A DNA stretch of 64,000 bases from UBA1181 sp045600225 (GCA_045600225.1 JAZRXL010000061.1:1-64000), one strand, 5' to 3'; positions 43,541 to 52,551 are shown, counted from the stretch's first letter. A program made the numbers and translations. Notes: generated from the letters alone by a model not told the origin.

Positions 43541-45256
43541 TCACTTAATTATCATGTATTTTTTCCCATTTTGGATGAAAGCACGCTTTTCAGAAGGAAC
43601 TGTCTTCTGACCCAAAACATTATAACATGGTCCATCTGCAACTTTTCCATCAGACAAGATGATAGGAACATCTGTTCCCACCTTGGTCAAAACCACGCTC
43701 TCCATTTTCACTCCCGCTCCATGGATAATAAGTCCCCTTGTTGCCAAAGCATCATAAGTTGTTTCATCAAAATCTATGGTCATAGTAATTTGAGTTCCTA
43801 CTGGTTTACCATAGAAGATTGATGGGTTGATATCTCCCTTGAAAGATTCTCCATCAACCACATATTCCACCATTTTAGACCAATCTCCATAATATAACTG
43901 GATATCGTCATCCGATTTTGAAATAGTATAGATCATCTCTATTTGAACTCGTTTGCCAAGATCTTTAAAAACATCTCCTGCTATAGCAACGCCATTTCCC
44001 CAAGCGAACTCCTTCTCACCCTCAAAGCAGGTAAGAGAAGAGACATTTCCCAAACTTGGGTAATCGCCATCGAAATCTTCTCCATAGTATGCCTTAATCA
44101 TTGTTTCGGCAAGATCAGGTTGGTTGAAGTAATTCAAATCACGATACAATCCATCAGACAATCCCATCCAATAGAAAGTAGCCATATTGTTCTCCTTAGC
44201 CAATTTAACAAAGGAGTCAGCAAACTCAAGCATAAGGGAACGTCGCAAGTCGTAGTCTGTCTTTCCTGCCGATGCATCTACATTGGAAGTTCCCCACTCT
44301 CCAATGATTACAGGTGCTCCTTGCGATACGAGGTAAGTGTTCAACGACTTGAAAGTAGCTTTCAACTCGTTATTAACGGCATACATTGTATGGTTGGCAA
44401 TTTGTGGATAGTAGTGCACCTCAAAAGCGATGTGGTTCGCCACCTTATCCTCTGGAAGTTTCATGTAAGACAAAGGCTCCTGAAGGTGAGCGTTCCAGTT
44501 TCCTGATCCACAAGCAGCTGCATAAGTATTAACCACAAGGTTTCTCTCGGCATTATTACCTCCAGTGGCACGCACCGTATTGACAAAACTTTGTGCATAG
44601 CTATTAATTGCGTTATATGCAGAAGTAGCGATTGAAGCATCATAGTTACCAGAAGCAGCGTAAGATGCATAGCACCATGAGTTTTTCACATCCAACATCT
44701 CGTTGTAACCCTCGAAAAGAAGTCTCTCATCATAAGTTTTAAACTCCTCTGCGATTTGCTTTACAAGATTCTCATATCGTTGTTGGTTCTTTGCGAAGAT
44801 AGCTTCGTCTGCTTTCATCCAAGAAGCATACGATTTATTGTCTGCTCCCGTATCGTGATGGATGTTCAAGATACAATACATTCCATTGTCTATCACATAG
44901 TCTACCACCTCGTGAACGCGTTTCATCCAAGCGGCATCAACATTTCCATCCTTATCAATGTGATTGAACCAAGTTACGGGAACACGAATAGCTCCAAAAC
45001 CTGCATTCTTCATCATCTTCATCAATCCCGGTTGTGTGATAGATTGACCCCAGCAAGTCTCAGACTCCAAACCTTGACCATTCCAATAGTCATCATCATC
45101 CACATCGTCCACATATTGTTGATAGGCTTCCAATGTATTACCAAGGTTCCATCCAACACCCATATTGGCAACTGCCTCACTTGCAGTCTCAAAACTTTGA
45201 GCAGAAACTCCCAAAGAAGCAGAGATAGCAAGAAAAAATAATGATATTCTTCTCAT
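43541..45256 (-). CDS. Secreted glycoside hydrolase family 5 enzyme
   Basis: It is 571 residues with a signal peptide (MRRISLFFLAISASLGVSA). The GH5 barrel spans about 25-370: GVGWNLGNTLEA, GFGAIRVPVTW, LNIHHDTG, the acid/base Glu in FEGYNEM and the nucleophile Glu in VIIGEWGTSN. Such enzymes cut beta-1,4-glucans, mannans or xyloglucans; the substrate cannot be set from sequence. A beta-sandwich of about 130 residues follows. The end, YNVLGQKTVPSEKRAFIQNG, resembles short C-terminal tails of secreted Prevotella/Bacteroides proteins. It is a stand-alone gene, not in a starch-utilisation locus. Confidence 0.93.
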   Translation of the reverse strand: MRRISLFFLAISASLGVSAQSFETASEAVANMGVGWNLGNTLEAYQQYVDDVDDDDYWNGQGLESETCWGQSITQPGLMKMMKNAGFGAIRVPVTWFNHIDKDGNVDAAWMKRVHEVVDYVIDNGMYCILNIHHDTGADNKSYASWMKADEAIFAKNQQRYENLVKQIAEEFKTYDERLLFEGYNEMLDVKNSWCYASYAASGNYDASIATSAYNAINSYAQSFVNTVRATGGNNAERNLVVNTYAAACGSGNWNAHLQEPLSYMKLPEDKVANHIAFEVHYYPQIANHTMYAVNNELKATFKSLNTYLVSQGAPVIIGEWGTSNVDASAGKTDYDLRRSLMLEFADSFVKLAKENNMATFYWMGLSDGLYRDLNYFNQPDLAETMIKAYYGEDFDGDYPSLGNVSSLTCFEGEKEFAWGNGVAIAGDVFKDLGKRVQIEMIYTISKSDDDIQLYYGDWSKMVEYVVDGESFKGDINPSIFYGKPVGTQITMTIDFDETTYDALATRGLIIHGAGVKMESVVLTKVGTDVPIILSDGKVADGPCYNVLGQKTVPSEKRAFIQNGKKYMIIK

Positions 45257-45287
45257 ACTATTAAGATTTATGGTTAAAAAAATCGAG

Positions 45288-45746
45288 TTAAAGAGTAATA
45301 GGCAACTCCCTCTTGATACTTTGCTCCAAACAGATCAAAGTCTCTGTTGCAGAAACACCTTTAATGCTTTGAATCTTTCCATTCAACAACTGCATCAAGT
45401 GTTCGTTGTCTCTTGCATAAAGTTTCACCATCATTGTGTAAGGACCTGTTGTAAAGTGGCACTCCACAATCTCAGGAATTTTTTCAAGTTCAGGAACCAC
45501 CTCGGAATACATAGATCCCTTCTCCAATTTAACTCCTATATATGTACAAGTTTGGTATCCTAAAATTTTAGGGTTCACATGGTATCCGGAACCTATAATT
45601 ACGCCCAAATCGAACATATGTTGAACGCGCTGGTGAATTGCAGCACGAGATACGCCACACTCCGCAGCAACATCTTTGAACGGAATTCTAGCATTCTTTG
45701 TAATAATCATTAGGATATCTCTATCCAAATCATCTATCTTATCCAT
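45288..45746 (-). CDS. Lrp/AsnC family transcriptional regulator
   Basis: It is 152 residues from MDKIDDLDRDILMIITKNAR, the typical AsnC/Lrp start; an ATG at 45887 lies upstream of the promoter and is rejected. The helix-turn-helix reads FKDVAAECGVSRAAIHQRVQ, and the C-terminal RAM ligand-binding domain follows (TCTYIGVKLEKG, then ECHFTTGPYTMMVKLYARD). It is likely a feast/famine regulator sensing an amino acid. It is a single gene between the GH5 gene and the FKBP group. Confidence 0.93.
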   Translation of the reverse strand: MDKIDDLDRDILMIITKNARIPFKDVAAECGVSRAAIHQRVQHMFDLGVIIGSGYHVNPKILGYQTCTYIGVKLEKGSMYSEVVPELEKIPEIVECHFTTGPYTMMVKLYARDNEHLMQLLNGKIQSIKGVSATETLICLEQSIKRELPITL

Positions 45747-45770
45747 AAACTTGAAATTAACAATTTGACA

Positions 45771-45778
45771 CAAAGATA
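45771..45778 (-). promoter_or_regulatory. -7 box of the Lrp-type regulator gene
   Basis: TATCTTTG on the minus strand, an exact match to TAnnTTTG, 25 bases before the chosen start codon. Confidence 0.5.
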
Positions 45779-45853
45779 AGTAGTTTATTTTATTTTCAAT
45801 GATTTTTTCGGTTAAATTTAGTTTTTCGAGCAAACAGGTTTTTACAAATTGAC

Positions 45854-45883
45854 AAAAAGGGACACCACAACCTGCGGTGTCCC
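45854..45883 (-). terminator. Terminator of the FKBP operon
   Basis: GGGACACC (45859-45866) pairs with GGTGTCCC (45876-45883); on the minus strand TTTTTGTC follows. It lies 24 bases after the last FKBP gene. Confidence 0.85.
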
Positions 45884-45906
45884 TCATGTATAGACTACTT
45901 ATTTTC

Positions 45907-46647
45907 TTACTTTTTTGAAGGAAGGATTTCCAACAATTCCACTTCGAAGAACAATGCCGAATTAGGCTTGATAGCTTGAGTAGATCTCTCTCCGTAAGCC
46001 AATTCCGAAGGGATCAAGAACTCATACTTACTTCCAACAGGCATCAATTGAAGACCCTCTGTCCATCCAGGGATAACCTCGTTAAGGTTAAACACTGCTG
46101 GTTGTCCGTGCATATCAGAAGAATCGAACACTGTACCATCGATCAACTTACCTGTGTAGTTAACCTTTACGCGGTCAGTCGCTCTTGGAATTGCACCTGT
46201 ACCTTTGGTAATCACTCTGTATTGCAATCCGCTTGGAGTAACAGTTACACCCTCCAATTGCTTGTTTGCTTGCAATGCACTATCAGAAGCAACCTTATTG
46301 ATAAGAGCCTCTTGTCTCATCTCCTCTTGTCTCAAACGATCCAATTCTGAGAAATAGGCTTGTAGAATTCTAACACAAGTATCTTGGTTGAACTTCAATG
46401 CAGAAGAGTCGTTTTCCAATGCAGCAGCAAATGCACTCAAGAAAACTTCTTTGTTAACTGAATCGCCTGGCAATGTTTGCAATTGAGAGTAAAGCATAGA
46501 ACCTTGGTTCATACCCAAAGCGTAACTTACTGAATCAATCTTTGAGTCCAACTTAACATTCTTGCTGCAAGAGTTACTGTTATTGCAAGAAGTAAATAGA
46601 AGAGCAGAAGCCAAAACAGCACCTGCTGTCATAATTAATTTCTTCAT
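45907..46647 (-). CDS. FKBP-type peptidyl-prolyl isomerase, lipoprotein
   Basis: It is 246 residues. A lipoprotein signal peptide (LIMTAGAVLASALLFTSC) is followed by an FkpA-like N-terminal dimerisation region (residues about 30-130, DSVSYALGMNQGSM). The FKBP domain (about 140-243) shows VKVNYTGKLIDGTVFDSS, NEVIPGWTEGLQLMPVGSKY and PSELAYGERS. It catalyses proline isomerisation and acts as a periplasmic chaperone. It is third gene of a tandem of three paralogues. Confidence 0.93.
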   Translation of the reverse strand: MKKLIMTAGAVLASALLFTSCNNSNSCSKNVKLDSKIDSVSYALGMNQGSMLYSQLQTLPGDSVNKEVFLSAFAAALENDSSALKFNQDTCVRILQAYFSELDRLRQEEMRQEALINKVASDSALQANKQLEGVTVTPSGLQYRVITKGTGAIPRATDRVKVNYTGKLIDGTVFDSSDMHGQPAVFNLNEVIPGWTEGLQLMPVGSKYEFLIPSELAYGERSTQAIKPNSALFFEVELLEILPSKK

Positions 46648-46669
46648 TTTTTTATTTGTTTATGTTTAT

Positions 46670-47440
46670 TTATCTATCTGTTCTTTGATAAGCAGGGAAT
46701 TGGTATTTAGGACCTCCATTGTTGGATGGTGCTTGAGCCTGAGCCTTTGCCACATCCAAAAGCTCCACCTCGAATATCAACACTGAATATGGAGGAATAG
46801 ATCCAGCCGAGCGTGCTCCATATCCCAATTCAGAAGGAATATAGAATTTATACTTAGATCCAATGCTCATCAATTGAAGTCCCTCAGTCCAACCCGGAAT
46901 CACCTTATTCAATTCGAATACGGCAGGCTCTCCTCTGTCTACAGAGCTGTCGAACACTGCGCCATCGATTAATGTTCCATGATAATGAACCTTCACCTTA
47001 TCTGCCGCAGAAGGTTTGATACCCTTACCTTCTGTAATTACCTCGTATTGTAAACCACTATTGGTTTGCTTTACCTTAGGATTATTTTTAAGATTGCTTT
47101 GCAAAAAGAGTTTTCCTTCTGCCTTTGCCTTCTCCGCAGCCAACTCTTGTGCCTTGCGCATATAATTCTGAATGATTTCACCAGTCTTGTCTTGTTTAAT
47201 CAACAAATCCAATGTATCACCATTGAACACCTTATTGAAAGCTTCCAATACCAAAGCGTCACTAAAAGGTTTACCAGGCAAGTTGTTCATATTCTCCTTG
47301 ACACTACGAGCGAACTCGATACCAATTGAATAACTAACGGAATCGTTAGCAGTTGCCAATGTAGCCTTTTTAGCAGGCTTAGCCTCAATCATAGAGACAG
47401 AGACCAAAGTCGACAATAAAAGGATCCCTACTTTTTTCAT
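46670..47440 (-). CDS. FKBP-type peptidyl-prolyl isomerase, periplasmic
   Basis: It is 256 residues from MKKVGILLLSTLVSVSMIEA, a Sec signal peptide; an ATG 15 codons upstream would overlap the preceding gene. The N-terminal FkpA-like region (DSVSYSIGIEFARSVKENM) precedes the FKBP domain (KVHYHGTLIDGAVFDSS, then NKVIPGWTEGLQLMSIGSKY and PSELGYGARS). A short tail rich in Gln/Ala (AKAQAQAPSNNGG) follows. It is the second of three FKBP genes. Confidence 0.92.
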   Translation of the reverse strand: MKKVGILLLSTLVSVSMIEAKPAKKATLATANDSVSYSIGIEFARSVKENMNNLPGKPFSDALVLEAFNKVFNGDTLDLLIKQDKTGEIIQNYMRKAQELAAEKAKAEGKLFLQSNLKNNPKVKQTNSGLQYEVITEGKGIKPSAADKVKVHYHGTLIDGAVFDSSVDRGEPAVFELNKVIPGWTEGLQLMSIGSKYKFYIPSELGYGARSAGSIPPYSVLIFEVELLDVAKAQAQAPSNNGGPKYQFPAYQRTDR

Positions 47441-47456
47441 TTTACAGTCTAATTTA

Positions 47457-48044
47457 TTACTTAACAATTTCGAGCAATTCCACATCGAAAATCAATGTCA
47501 TATTAGGACCGATAACATCACCAGCTCCATGCTCTCCATAACCCAAATTAGAAGGGATGAACAATCTCCACTTAGAACCTACTGGCATAAGTTGCAAAGC
47601 CTCAACCCAACCTGGAATAACTTGGTTAACAGGAAAATCTGCTGGTTGATTTCTCTTGAAAGAACTATCAAAGATATTTCCATCGATCAATCTTCCTTCG
47701 TAGTGACAACGAACCATATCAGTTGCTCCTGGCTTAGGTCCGTTACCCTCTTTCAAAATCTCATATTGAAGACCAGATGCAGTTGTATTCACACCTGCTC
47801 TCTTAGCATTCTCCTTTAAAAACTCTTCTCCTGCTTTTTTATTGTGCTCATCAGCCTCCTTTTGCATCTTAGCAAAATGCTCGCTCAAAAGTTGCTTTGC
47901 CTCGTCAAGAGACATTTCTTTCGACTGACTCTCTAAGGTATCTTTCATACCTTTCATAAACTTCTCTAAATTGATATTCTTGAAACCTGATGCTTCAAGA
48001 TTAGCGGCCATAGATAGACCTAACGCATAACTTACTTTATCCAT
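47457..48044 (-). CDS. FKBP-type peptidyl-prolyl isomerase, probably cytoplasmic
   Basis: It is 195 residues from MDKVSYALGLSMAANLEASG. There is no signal peptide, unlike its two neighbours, so it is probably cytoplasmic. The promoter at 48065 lies 21 bases upstream, which rules out a longer start. The FKBP core shows VRCHYEGRLIDGNIFDSS, NQVIPGWVEALQLMPVGSKW and PSNLGYGEHG. It is first in the three-gene FKBP operon, 16 bases before the next gene. Confidence 0.9.
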   Translation of the reverse strand: MDKVSYALGLSMAANLEASGFKNINLEKFMKGMKDTLESQSKEMSLDEAKQLLSEHFAKMQKEADEHNKKAGEEFLKENAKRAGVNTTASGLQYEILKEGNGPKPGATDMVRCHYEGRLIDGNIFDSSFKRNQPADFPVNQVIPGWVEALQLMPVGSKWRLFIPSNLGYGEHGAGDVIGPNMTLIFDVELLEIVK

Positions 48045-48064
48045 TTTATTATTTTTTTGCCTCG

Positions 48065-48098
48065 CAAAGTTAAAAGATTTTATCGTATAACACACAAA
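48065..48098 (-). promoter_or_regulatory. Promoter of the FKBP operon
   Basis: TAACTTTG (48065-48072, minus strand) with TTTTG (48095-48099 region) about 22 bases upstream. It is divergent from the polyketide-like operon. Confidence 0.55.
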
Positions 48099-48100
48099 AG

Positions 48101-48133
48101 TTCGCTTTAAATCAACAAAATAAATTACCTTTG
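48101..48133 (+). promoter_or_regulatory. Promoter of the polyketide-like operon
   Basis: TACCTTTG (48126-48133) is an exact -7 box; TTCG (48101-48104) is a weak -33 element 21 bases upstream. No other strong promoter is seen until the repeat protein at 63.4 kb, so the whole 15-kb run may be one transcript. Confidence 0.5.
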
Positions 48134-48152
48134 TAAGAAATTTTAAAATGGC

Positions 48153-48626
48153 ATGTACACACGAGAAGAAGTTAAGCAACTAAAAAAGGACTTTTGGAAT
48201 GGATTCGACTCCTTTTGTGAAAACCTTCCTCGCTTCAAATACAGGAAGAGGAAATGGATTCTTTACAATACAAAGATTAAAGGAGTGGAGCTAAAGTTCG
48301 ATGCCACACGCGAAGGTGCATATGTTATTTTAGAATTTAATCACCGCGACGAAAACAAAAGGTTGAATATGATGGCAACATTGGAGAAATACCGTGTTGT
48401 GTTCGACCAATACTTCGCCGATGCCATTTGGGAGCTGAACTACGAAAAAGATTGTGGCACAACTGTATCCAGAATCTACAAGTTCCAGGGTGGACTCGAC
48501 ATCCATCGTCGTGAACAATGGAATGATTTTTATCCCTTTTTATCAAAAGAAATGTGTCACCTAGAGCGAGCTTTCAAAGAGACGAAAGACCTCTTAGAGG
48601 ATGATGCAGAAGAAAACATAATATAG
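48153..48626 (+). CDS. DUF4268-like protein
   Basis: It is 157 residues. The opening MYTREEVKQLKKDFWNGFDS and the middle DENKRLNMMATLEKYRVVFD match DUF4268, a small family of unknown function in Bacteroidota, sometimes seen fused to nuclease-like or DNA-binding domains. There are no membrane segments or signal peptide. It is the first gene after the divergent promoter and ends 3 bases before the first ketosynthase, so it is part of the transcript, though a role in the pathway is not evident. Confidence 0.7.
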   Translation: MYTREEVKQLKKDFWNGFDSFCENLPRFKYRKRKWILYNTKIKGVELKFDATREGAYVILEFNHRDENKRLNMMATLEKYRVVFDQYFADAIWELNYEKDCGTTVSRIYKFQGGLDIHRREQWNDFYPFLSKEMCHLERAFKETKDLLEDDAEENII

Positions 48627-48629
48627 GAC

Positions 48630-49859
48630 TTGGATTCTCGTAGAGTTGTCATAACAGGTATGGGTATCTACTCCTGCATAGGAGTAGGCGTTGAGAACGT
48701 TCTACAATCTCTAAAAGAGGGGAAGTCTGGCATTGGCATCGACCATAGTCGCACCGAATACGGATACACCTCTCCTTTAACCGGAATTCTTTCCAAGCCT
48801 TCATTAAAGGGAGTGCTCGACAGGAAGCAAAGAATATATCTCTCGGAAGAGGCTGAATACGCCTTTGTTGCCACAAAGGAGGCATTAAACTCGGCTGGCA
48901 TAACAGAAGAGTACGCAAACAATAATAGTATCGGCATTCTTTATGGAAACGACTCTTCAACTGAGGCCGTGGTAAAAGCCCACGAAGCAGCTTGCGAAGC
49001 GAAAGAAACGATGATGATGGGACAAAGCGCAGTGTTCAAAACCATGAACTCTAATGTCTCCATGAACCTCTCTTCCATCTTCAATTTGAGAGGCATTAGT
49101 CTCAGCATCAGTGCAGCTTGCGCCAGCAGTTCCCACGCGATCGGATTGGGAACCGCACTCATCAGACAAGGGTGGCAAGACATCATTGTATGTGGAGGCG
49201 CTCAGGAAGTCAACACCGTCAGCATGGCAAGTTTCGATGCCATCGACGCTTTTTCAAAAAGGATTGGCAACCCGACAGAAGCCTCGCGTCCTTTCGACAA
49301 GGAGCGAGATGGACTGGTACCAAGCGGAGGCGCCGCTTGTGTGATTTTAGAGGAGTATGAACATGCTGTCAAAAGAGGCGCTAAGATCATAGGCGAAGTG
49401 ATTGGATATGGCTTCTCATCCAGTGGAGGTTCTCTCGCAGTTCCTTCTGCCGCAGGTTATGAAGAAGCCATGAGAAATGCACTCAATGACGCAAACATCA
49501 AAAGTGATGCAATAGACTATATCAATGCACACGCGACATCTACACCTTTGGGTGATGTTGCCGAAGCTAAGGCCATTGCAAACATCTTTGGTAATGTTCC
49601 TGTTAGCTCTACAAAGTCGATGACAGGACATGAATGTTGGATGGCAGGCGCCAGCGAGATGGTTTACTCCTTATTGATGATGAACAACGGCTTCATCGCG
49701 CCAAACATCAACTATAATCAATGTGAGGAGGGTGCTCCAAGCATCAACATAGTAACAAAAAGAAAAGAAACAAACATCAACTGTTTCCTTTCCAACTCTT
49801 TTGGATTTGGAGGAACAAACAGTTGCCTCATTGTCAAAAAACATAACATAAAGGACTAA
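48630..49859 (+). CDS. Beta-ketoacyl-ACP synthase (KS1)
   Basis: It is 409 residues in the FabF-like class. The start is TTG: the preceding in-frame codon region ends in a stop at 48624-48626, and the first ATG would cut off the conserved RRVVITGMG strand. The Cys-His-His triad is visible: AACASSSHAIG, NAHATSTPLGD and SSTKSMTGHECWMAGA. It extends ACP-bound acyl chains by decarboxylative condensation. The TTG start 3 bases after the DUF4268 stop suggests translational coupling. It is followed 3 bases later by an ACP. Confidence 0.93.
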   Translation: MDSRRVVITGMGIYSCIGVGVENVLQSLKEGKSGIGIDHSRTEYGYTSPLTGILSKPSLKGVLDRKQRIYLSEEAEYAFVATKEALNSAGITEEYANNNSIGILYGNDSSTEAVVKAHEAACEAKETMMMGQSAVFKTMNSNVSMNLSSIFNLRGISLSISAACASSSHAIGLGTALIRQGWQDIIVCGGAQEVNTVSMASFDAIDAFSKRIGNPTEASRPFDKERDGLVPSGGAACVILEEYEHAVKRGAKIIGEVIGYGFSSSGGSLAVPSAAGYEEAMRNALNDANIKSDAIDYINAHATSTPLGDVAEAKAIANIFGNVPVSSTKSMTGHECWMAGASEMVYSLLMMNNGFIAPNINYNQCEEGAPSINIVTKRKETNINCFLSNSFGFGGTNSCLIVKKHNIKD

Positions 49860-49862
49860 GTA

Positions 49863-50108
49863 ATGAATTTAGAAGAGATCAAATCAATCATCAACGAGTT
49901 CCTTGAAGAAGAATTTGAAATTGAAAAGGAACAGTTAACCAACGAGGCTCGTTTGAAAGAGGATTTAAGAATCGACAGCCTCGACTTCGTGGACATTGCC
50001 GTTGAGGTGGAAAAACAATTCAAATTCAAGGTGACATCCGATGAGATGAGAGGTATCACCACCCTTGGCGAGTTTTACAAAATGATATACGACAAACTTT
50101 CCAAATAA
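49863..50108 (+). CDS. Acyl carrier protein (ACP1)
   Basis: It is 81 residues, helical and acidic. The phosphopantetheine site is the Ser in RIDSLDFVDIAVEVE. It carries growing acyl chains for the neighbouring ketosynthases. It is separate from the housekeeping ACP, which is normally in a fatty-acid operon. It lies between KS1 and the LpxL-like acyltransferase with gaps of 3 and 6 bases. Confidence 0.92.
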   Translation: MNLEEIKSIINEFLEEEFEIEKEQLTNEARLKEDLRIDSLDFVDIAVEVEKQFKFKVTSDEMRGITTLGEFYKMIYDKLSK

Positions 50109-50114
50109 CACCAT

Positions 50115-51026
50115 ATGGCTACCCAAAACAAAAACTGGGAAGGAAAGACAGGTGGAGGAAAATTAGGACAAAACTTTTTGCTATGGTTTCTAAAAACCGT
50201 TAATGTTCGTTTCCTTTACCCTGTGCTCTATTTCGTCATCCCTTTTTACCTACTATTCGGGACAAAAGGCAGGAATGCTTCATATAGCTATTTCAGGAAG
50301 AGGCACGGATACTCCAAAATCAAATCAGCTTGGAGTGCCTTTATCAACCACATTATATTTGGAGAGGTAGTCTTAGACAAATTTGCTCTCTTGGCTGGCA
50401 ACAAAGATCAGTTCACTATTGAGCAATACAAAACCGATATTATACAAAAGAAATTAAAAGAGGAGAAAGGTTTTATCATAGCTGGGGCCCACATGGGCAA
50501 CTTAGAGTTGTCTGGCCTTTGCATTCCCCATTCACAGAAAAGAATCAATGCTATCATTTTTGGCGGAGAAAGGGCAGAATTTCAAAAACAGAGAGACAAT
50601 GCGTTCGGCGAGGTTAACATTAATATGATTCCCGTTACGAATGACATGTCGCACCTATTCGCCATAAAAGAGGCATTAGATAATGGAGAAGTAGTGGTCA
50701 TTCCTTGCGACCGACTTTTTGGAAGCAACAAAAACATCAACTGTCAATTACTTAACGGCAATGCACAGATCCCAGTCGGCCCATTCCGTCTTGCTGCTCA
50801 GTTAGGCGTACCCGTACTTACACTATTTATCATGAAAGAGAATGCCACACACTATAAAGCCTACGAGAATGAGATCGTTTTAGACACGGAGTATCCAAAC
50901 TCGACGCAAGCTGCCAATGAAATGGCAAAACAATTCTCTGGCATCCTCGAAGAGATGATGAAGAGGTACCCAACCCAGTGGTTCAACTTCTTCCCTTATT
51001 GGAATGATAAAGCAACAAACAAATAA
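50115..51026 (+). CDS. LpxL/HtrB-like acyltransferase
   Basis: It is 303 residues of the lysophospholipid/lipid A acyltransferase family. A hydrophobic N-terminal helix (FLYPVLYFVIPFYLLFG) anchors it to the inner membrane. The HxxxxD-type catalytic motif reads IAGAHMGNLE, where Glu occupies the acidic position as in LpxL enzymes. VIPCDRLFGSN and PVGPFRLAAQLGVPV are later family blocks. In aryl-polyene clusters such a protein is thought to transfer the finished chain to a lipid carrier. That is also the likely role here. Confidence 0.88.
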   Translation: MATQNKNWEGKTGGGKLGQNFLLWFLKTVNVRFLYPVLYFVIPFYLLFGTKGRNASYSYFRKRHGYSKIKSAWSAFINHIIFGEVVLDKFALLAGNKDQFTIEQYKTDIIQKKLKEEKGFIIAGAHMGNLELSGLCIPHSQKRINAIIFGGERAEFQKQRDNAFGEVNINMIPVTNDMSHLFAIKEALDNGEVVVIPCDRLFGSNKNINCQLLNGNAQIPVGPFRLAAQLGVPVLTLFIMKENATHYKAYENEIVLDTEYPNSTQAANEMAKQFSGILEEMMKRYPTQWFNFFPYWNDKATNK

Positions 51027-51030
51027 AGAT

Positions 51031-52116
51031 ATGAATTTAGAATCACCGCAAAAAGAAGTTTACTCGAAAGACCAGTTAAGCGCATTAAAAGCACAACGTC
51101 TTGCACAAGAGATTGCCTTCGGTCCTGTTGTATTCCAAGTTTCTCGTCTTATGTTAAAATTTGGAATTCTACAACTGTTGGATGACCACAAGGAAGGATT
51201 ATCATTAGAAGATATTGCAAAAGAAACAAAGGTTTCCAACTATGGCGTCAAATGCCTATTGGAATCTTCTCTCACCATCGGAACTGTCCTATTGAAAGAG
51301 GGTAAGTTCTTCATATCGAAAGCAGGCTGGTTCCTTCTAAACGACGAAATGGCCCGCGTAAACTTAGATTTCAACCACGATGTAAACTACCTAGGACTTT
51401 TCTATCTTGAAGAGGCTATCAAGACTGGCAAACCTGCCGGATTGAAGGTGTTTGGCGAGTGGCCAACCATCTACGAAGGATTGTCTAGTCTTCCTGAGGA
51501 GGTGCAAAATAGTTGGTTAGGATTCGATCACTACTACTCTAACTGCTCGTTCCAACAAGCGTTAGAGATCATATTCAAAAACAACGAAAAGACCCTTCTT
51601 GATGTAGGAGGTAACACGGGTCGTTTTGCCACAGAGTGTGTCACATTCAAAGAGGACGTGGAGGTGACTATCATGGATTTGCCTCAACAACTAAAGTGGA
51701 TGAGGGAGAAGACAAAGGACGTGAAAGGCAAAGAACGCATTCATGGTCTTGGTGTAAACCTATTGGACCCAAACGTATCCTTTCCATCGGGATTTGACGT
51801 AATCTGGATGAGTCAATTCTTAGACTGTTTCAGCGAAGAGGAGATTATTAGCATCTTGACCAGAGCCGTTAAAGGAATGGACAATCATACCCATCTATAC
51901 ATAATGGAAACATTCTGGGATCGTCAACGTTTCGAAACCGCATCCTACTGTTTGGCACAAACAAGTATCTACTTCACTGCATTGGCCAACGGGAACAGCA
52001 AGATGTACCACTCTGAGGATATGTTCAGATGCATCAAAGAGGCTGGACTGAAGATCGAGACCATTCACGATGGGTTGGGTCAAGGTCATAGTTTAGTTGT
52101 TTGTAAAAAAGCATAG
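51031..52116 (+). CDS. SAM-dependent O-methyltransferase-like protein
   Basis: It is 361 residues from MNLESPQKEV; an upstream in-frame ATG at 51004 overlaps the previous gene. An N-terminal dimerisation/winged-helix part (LMLKFGILQLLDDHKEGLSL, then DIAKETKVSNYGVKCLL) precedes the methyltransferase fold: TLLDVGGNTGRFATE (motif I), VTIMDLPQQL (motif II) and DVIWMSQFLDCFSEEE. This is the plant-type O-methyltransferase layout also found in aryl-polyene clusters, where it methylates the aryl head group. The substrate here is inferred. Confidence 0.85.
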   Translation: MNLESPQKEVYSKDQLSALKAQRLAQEIAFGPVVFQVSRLMLKFGILQLLDDHKEGLSLEDIAKETKVSNYGVKCLLESSLTIGTVLLKEGKFFISKAGWFLLNDEMARVNLDFNHDVNYLGLFYLEEAIKTGKPAGLKVFGEWPTIYEGLSSLPEEVQNSWLGFDHYYSNCSFQQALEIIFKNNEKTLLDVGGNTGRFATECVTFKEDVEVTIMDLPQQLKWMREKTKDVKGKERIHGLGVNLLDPNVSFPSGFDVIWMSQFLDCFSEEEIISILTRAVKGMDNHTHLYIMETFWDRQRFETASYCLAQTSIYFTALANGNSKMYHSEDMFRCIKEAGLKIETIHDGLGQGHSLVVCKKA

Positions 52117-52117
52117 T

Positions 52118-52546
52118 ATGGAGTTATTTCCAATAGAATCATATCTTCCTCAGAAAAGACCATTTATAATGGTGGATAAGATATGTAACGCAAACGAAAG
52201 TGAGTGTTGCACTGAAACCTCCATATCCGAGGAGAACATAATGGTCAAAAATGGAGTTTTCATCGAAGCAGGAATTCTTGAAAATATCGCCCAGACTTGT
52301 GCTTGCCACATTGGATTTGTAGAAATCCACATTCGGGAAAATCCCATTATCAGAATTGGCGTGGTAGCTCAAATCAAAGGACTTGAAATTACACGATATC
52401 CCCAAACAGGAGAAGTGATTACAACCAATGTGAAAGAGAATGAGAACTTTGGCGATGTTTCAATTTACACTGCTACCATCTCATCAGAAGGTGAACCAAT
52501 AGCACAAGGTGAACTTCGCGTGGTATTAACAGACAAAATCAGTTAA
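52118..52546 (+). CDS. FabZ-like hot-dog dehydratase (DH1)
   Basis: It is 142 residues starting 1 base after the methyltransferase stop (ATG at 52118). SYLPQKRPFIMVDKI at the N-terminus is the FabZ/FabA hot-dog start. The central helix (FIEAGILENIAQTCACHIGF) has Glu at the position used by FabZ-type enzymes, with the helix shortened. It would remove water from 3-hydroxyacyl-ACP to give the double bonds of a polyene. It is shorter and more divergent than FabZ. Confidence 0.8.
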   Translation: MELFPIESYLPQKRPFIMVDKICNANESECCTETSISEENIMVKNGVFIEAGILENIAQTCACHIGFVEIHIRENPIIRIGVVAQIKGLEITRYPQTGEVITTNVKENENFGDVSIYTATISSEGEPIAQGELRVVLTDKIS

Positions 52547-52551
52547 CGAGC

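Noticed and set aside
43404..43822. Short plus-strand frames around 43.4-43.8 kb
   Set aside because: They overlap the GH5 gene or its terminator and have no conserved motif or start signal.
45747..45887. Longer N-terminus for the Lrp-type regulator
   Set aside because: The extra codons run through the FKBP terminator and the regulator's own -7 box; the family starts at the chosen Met.
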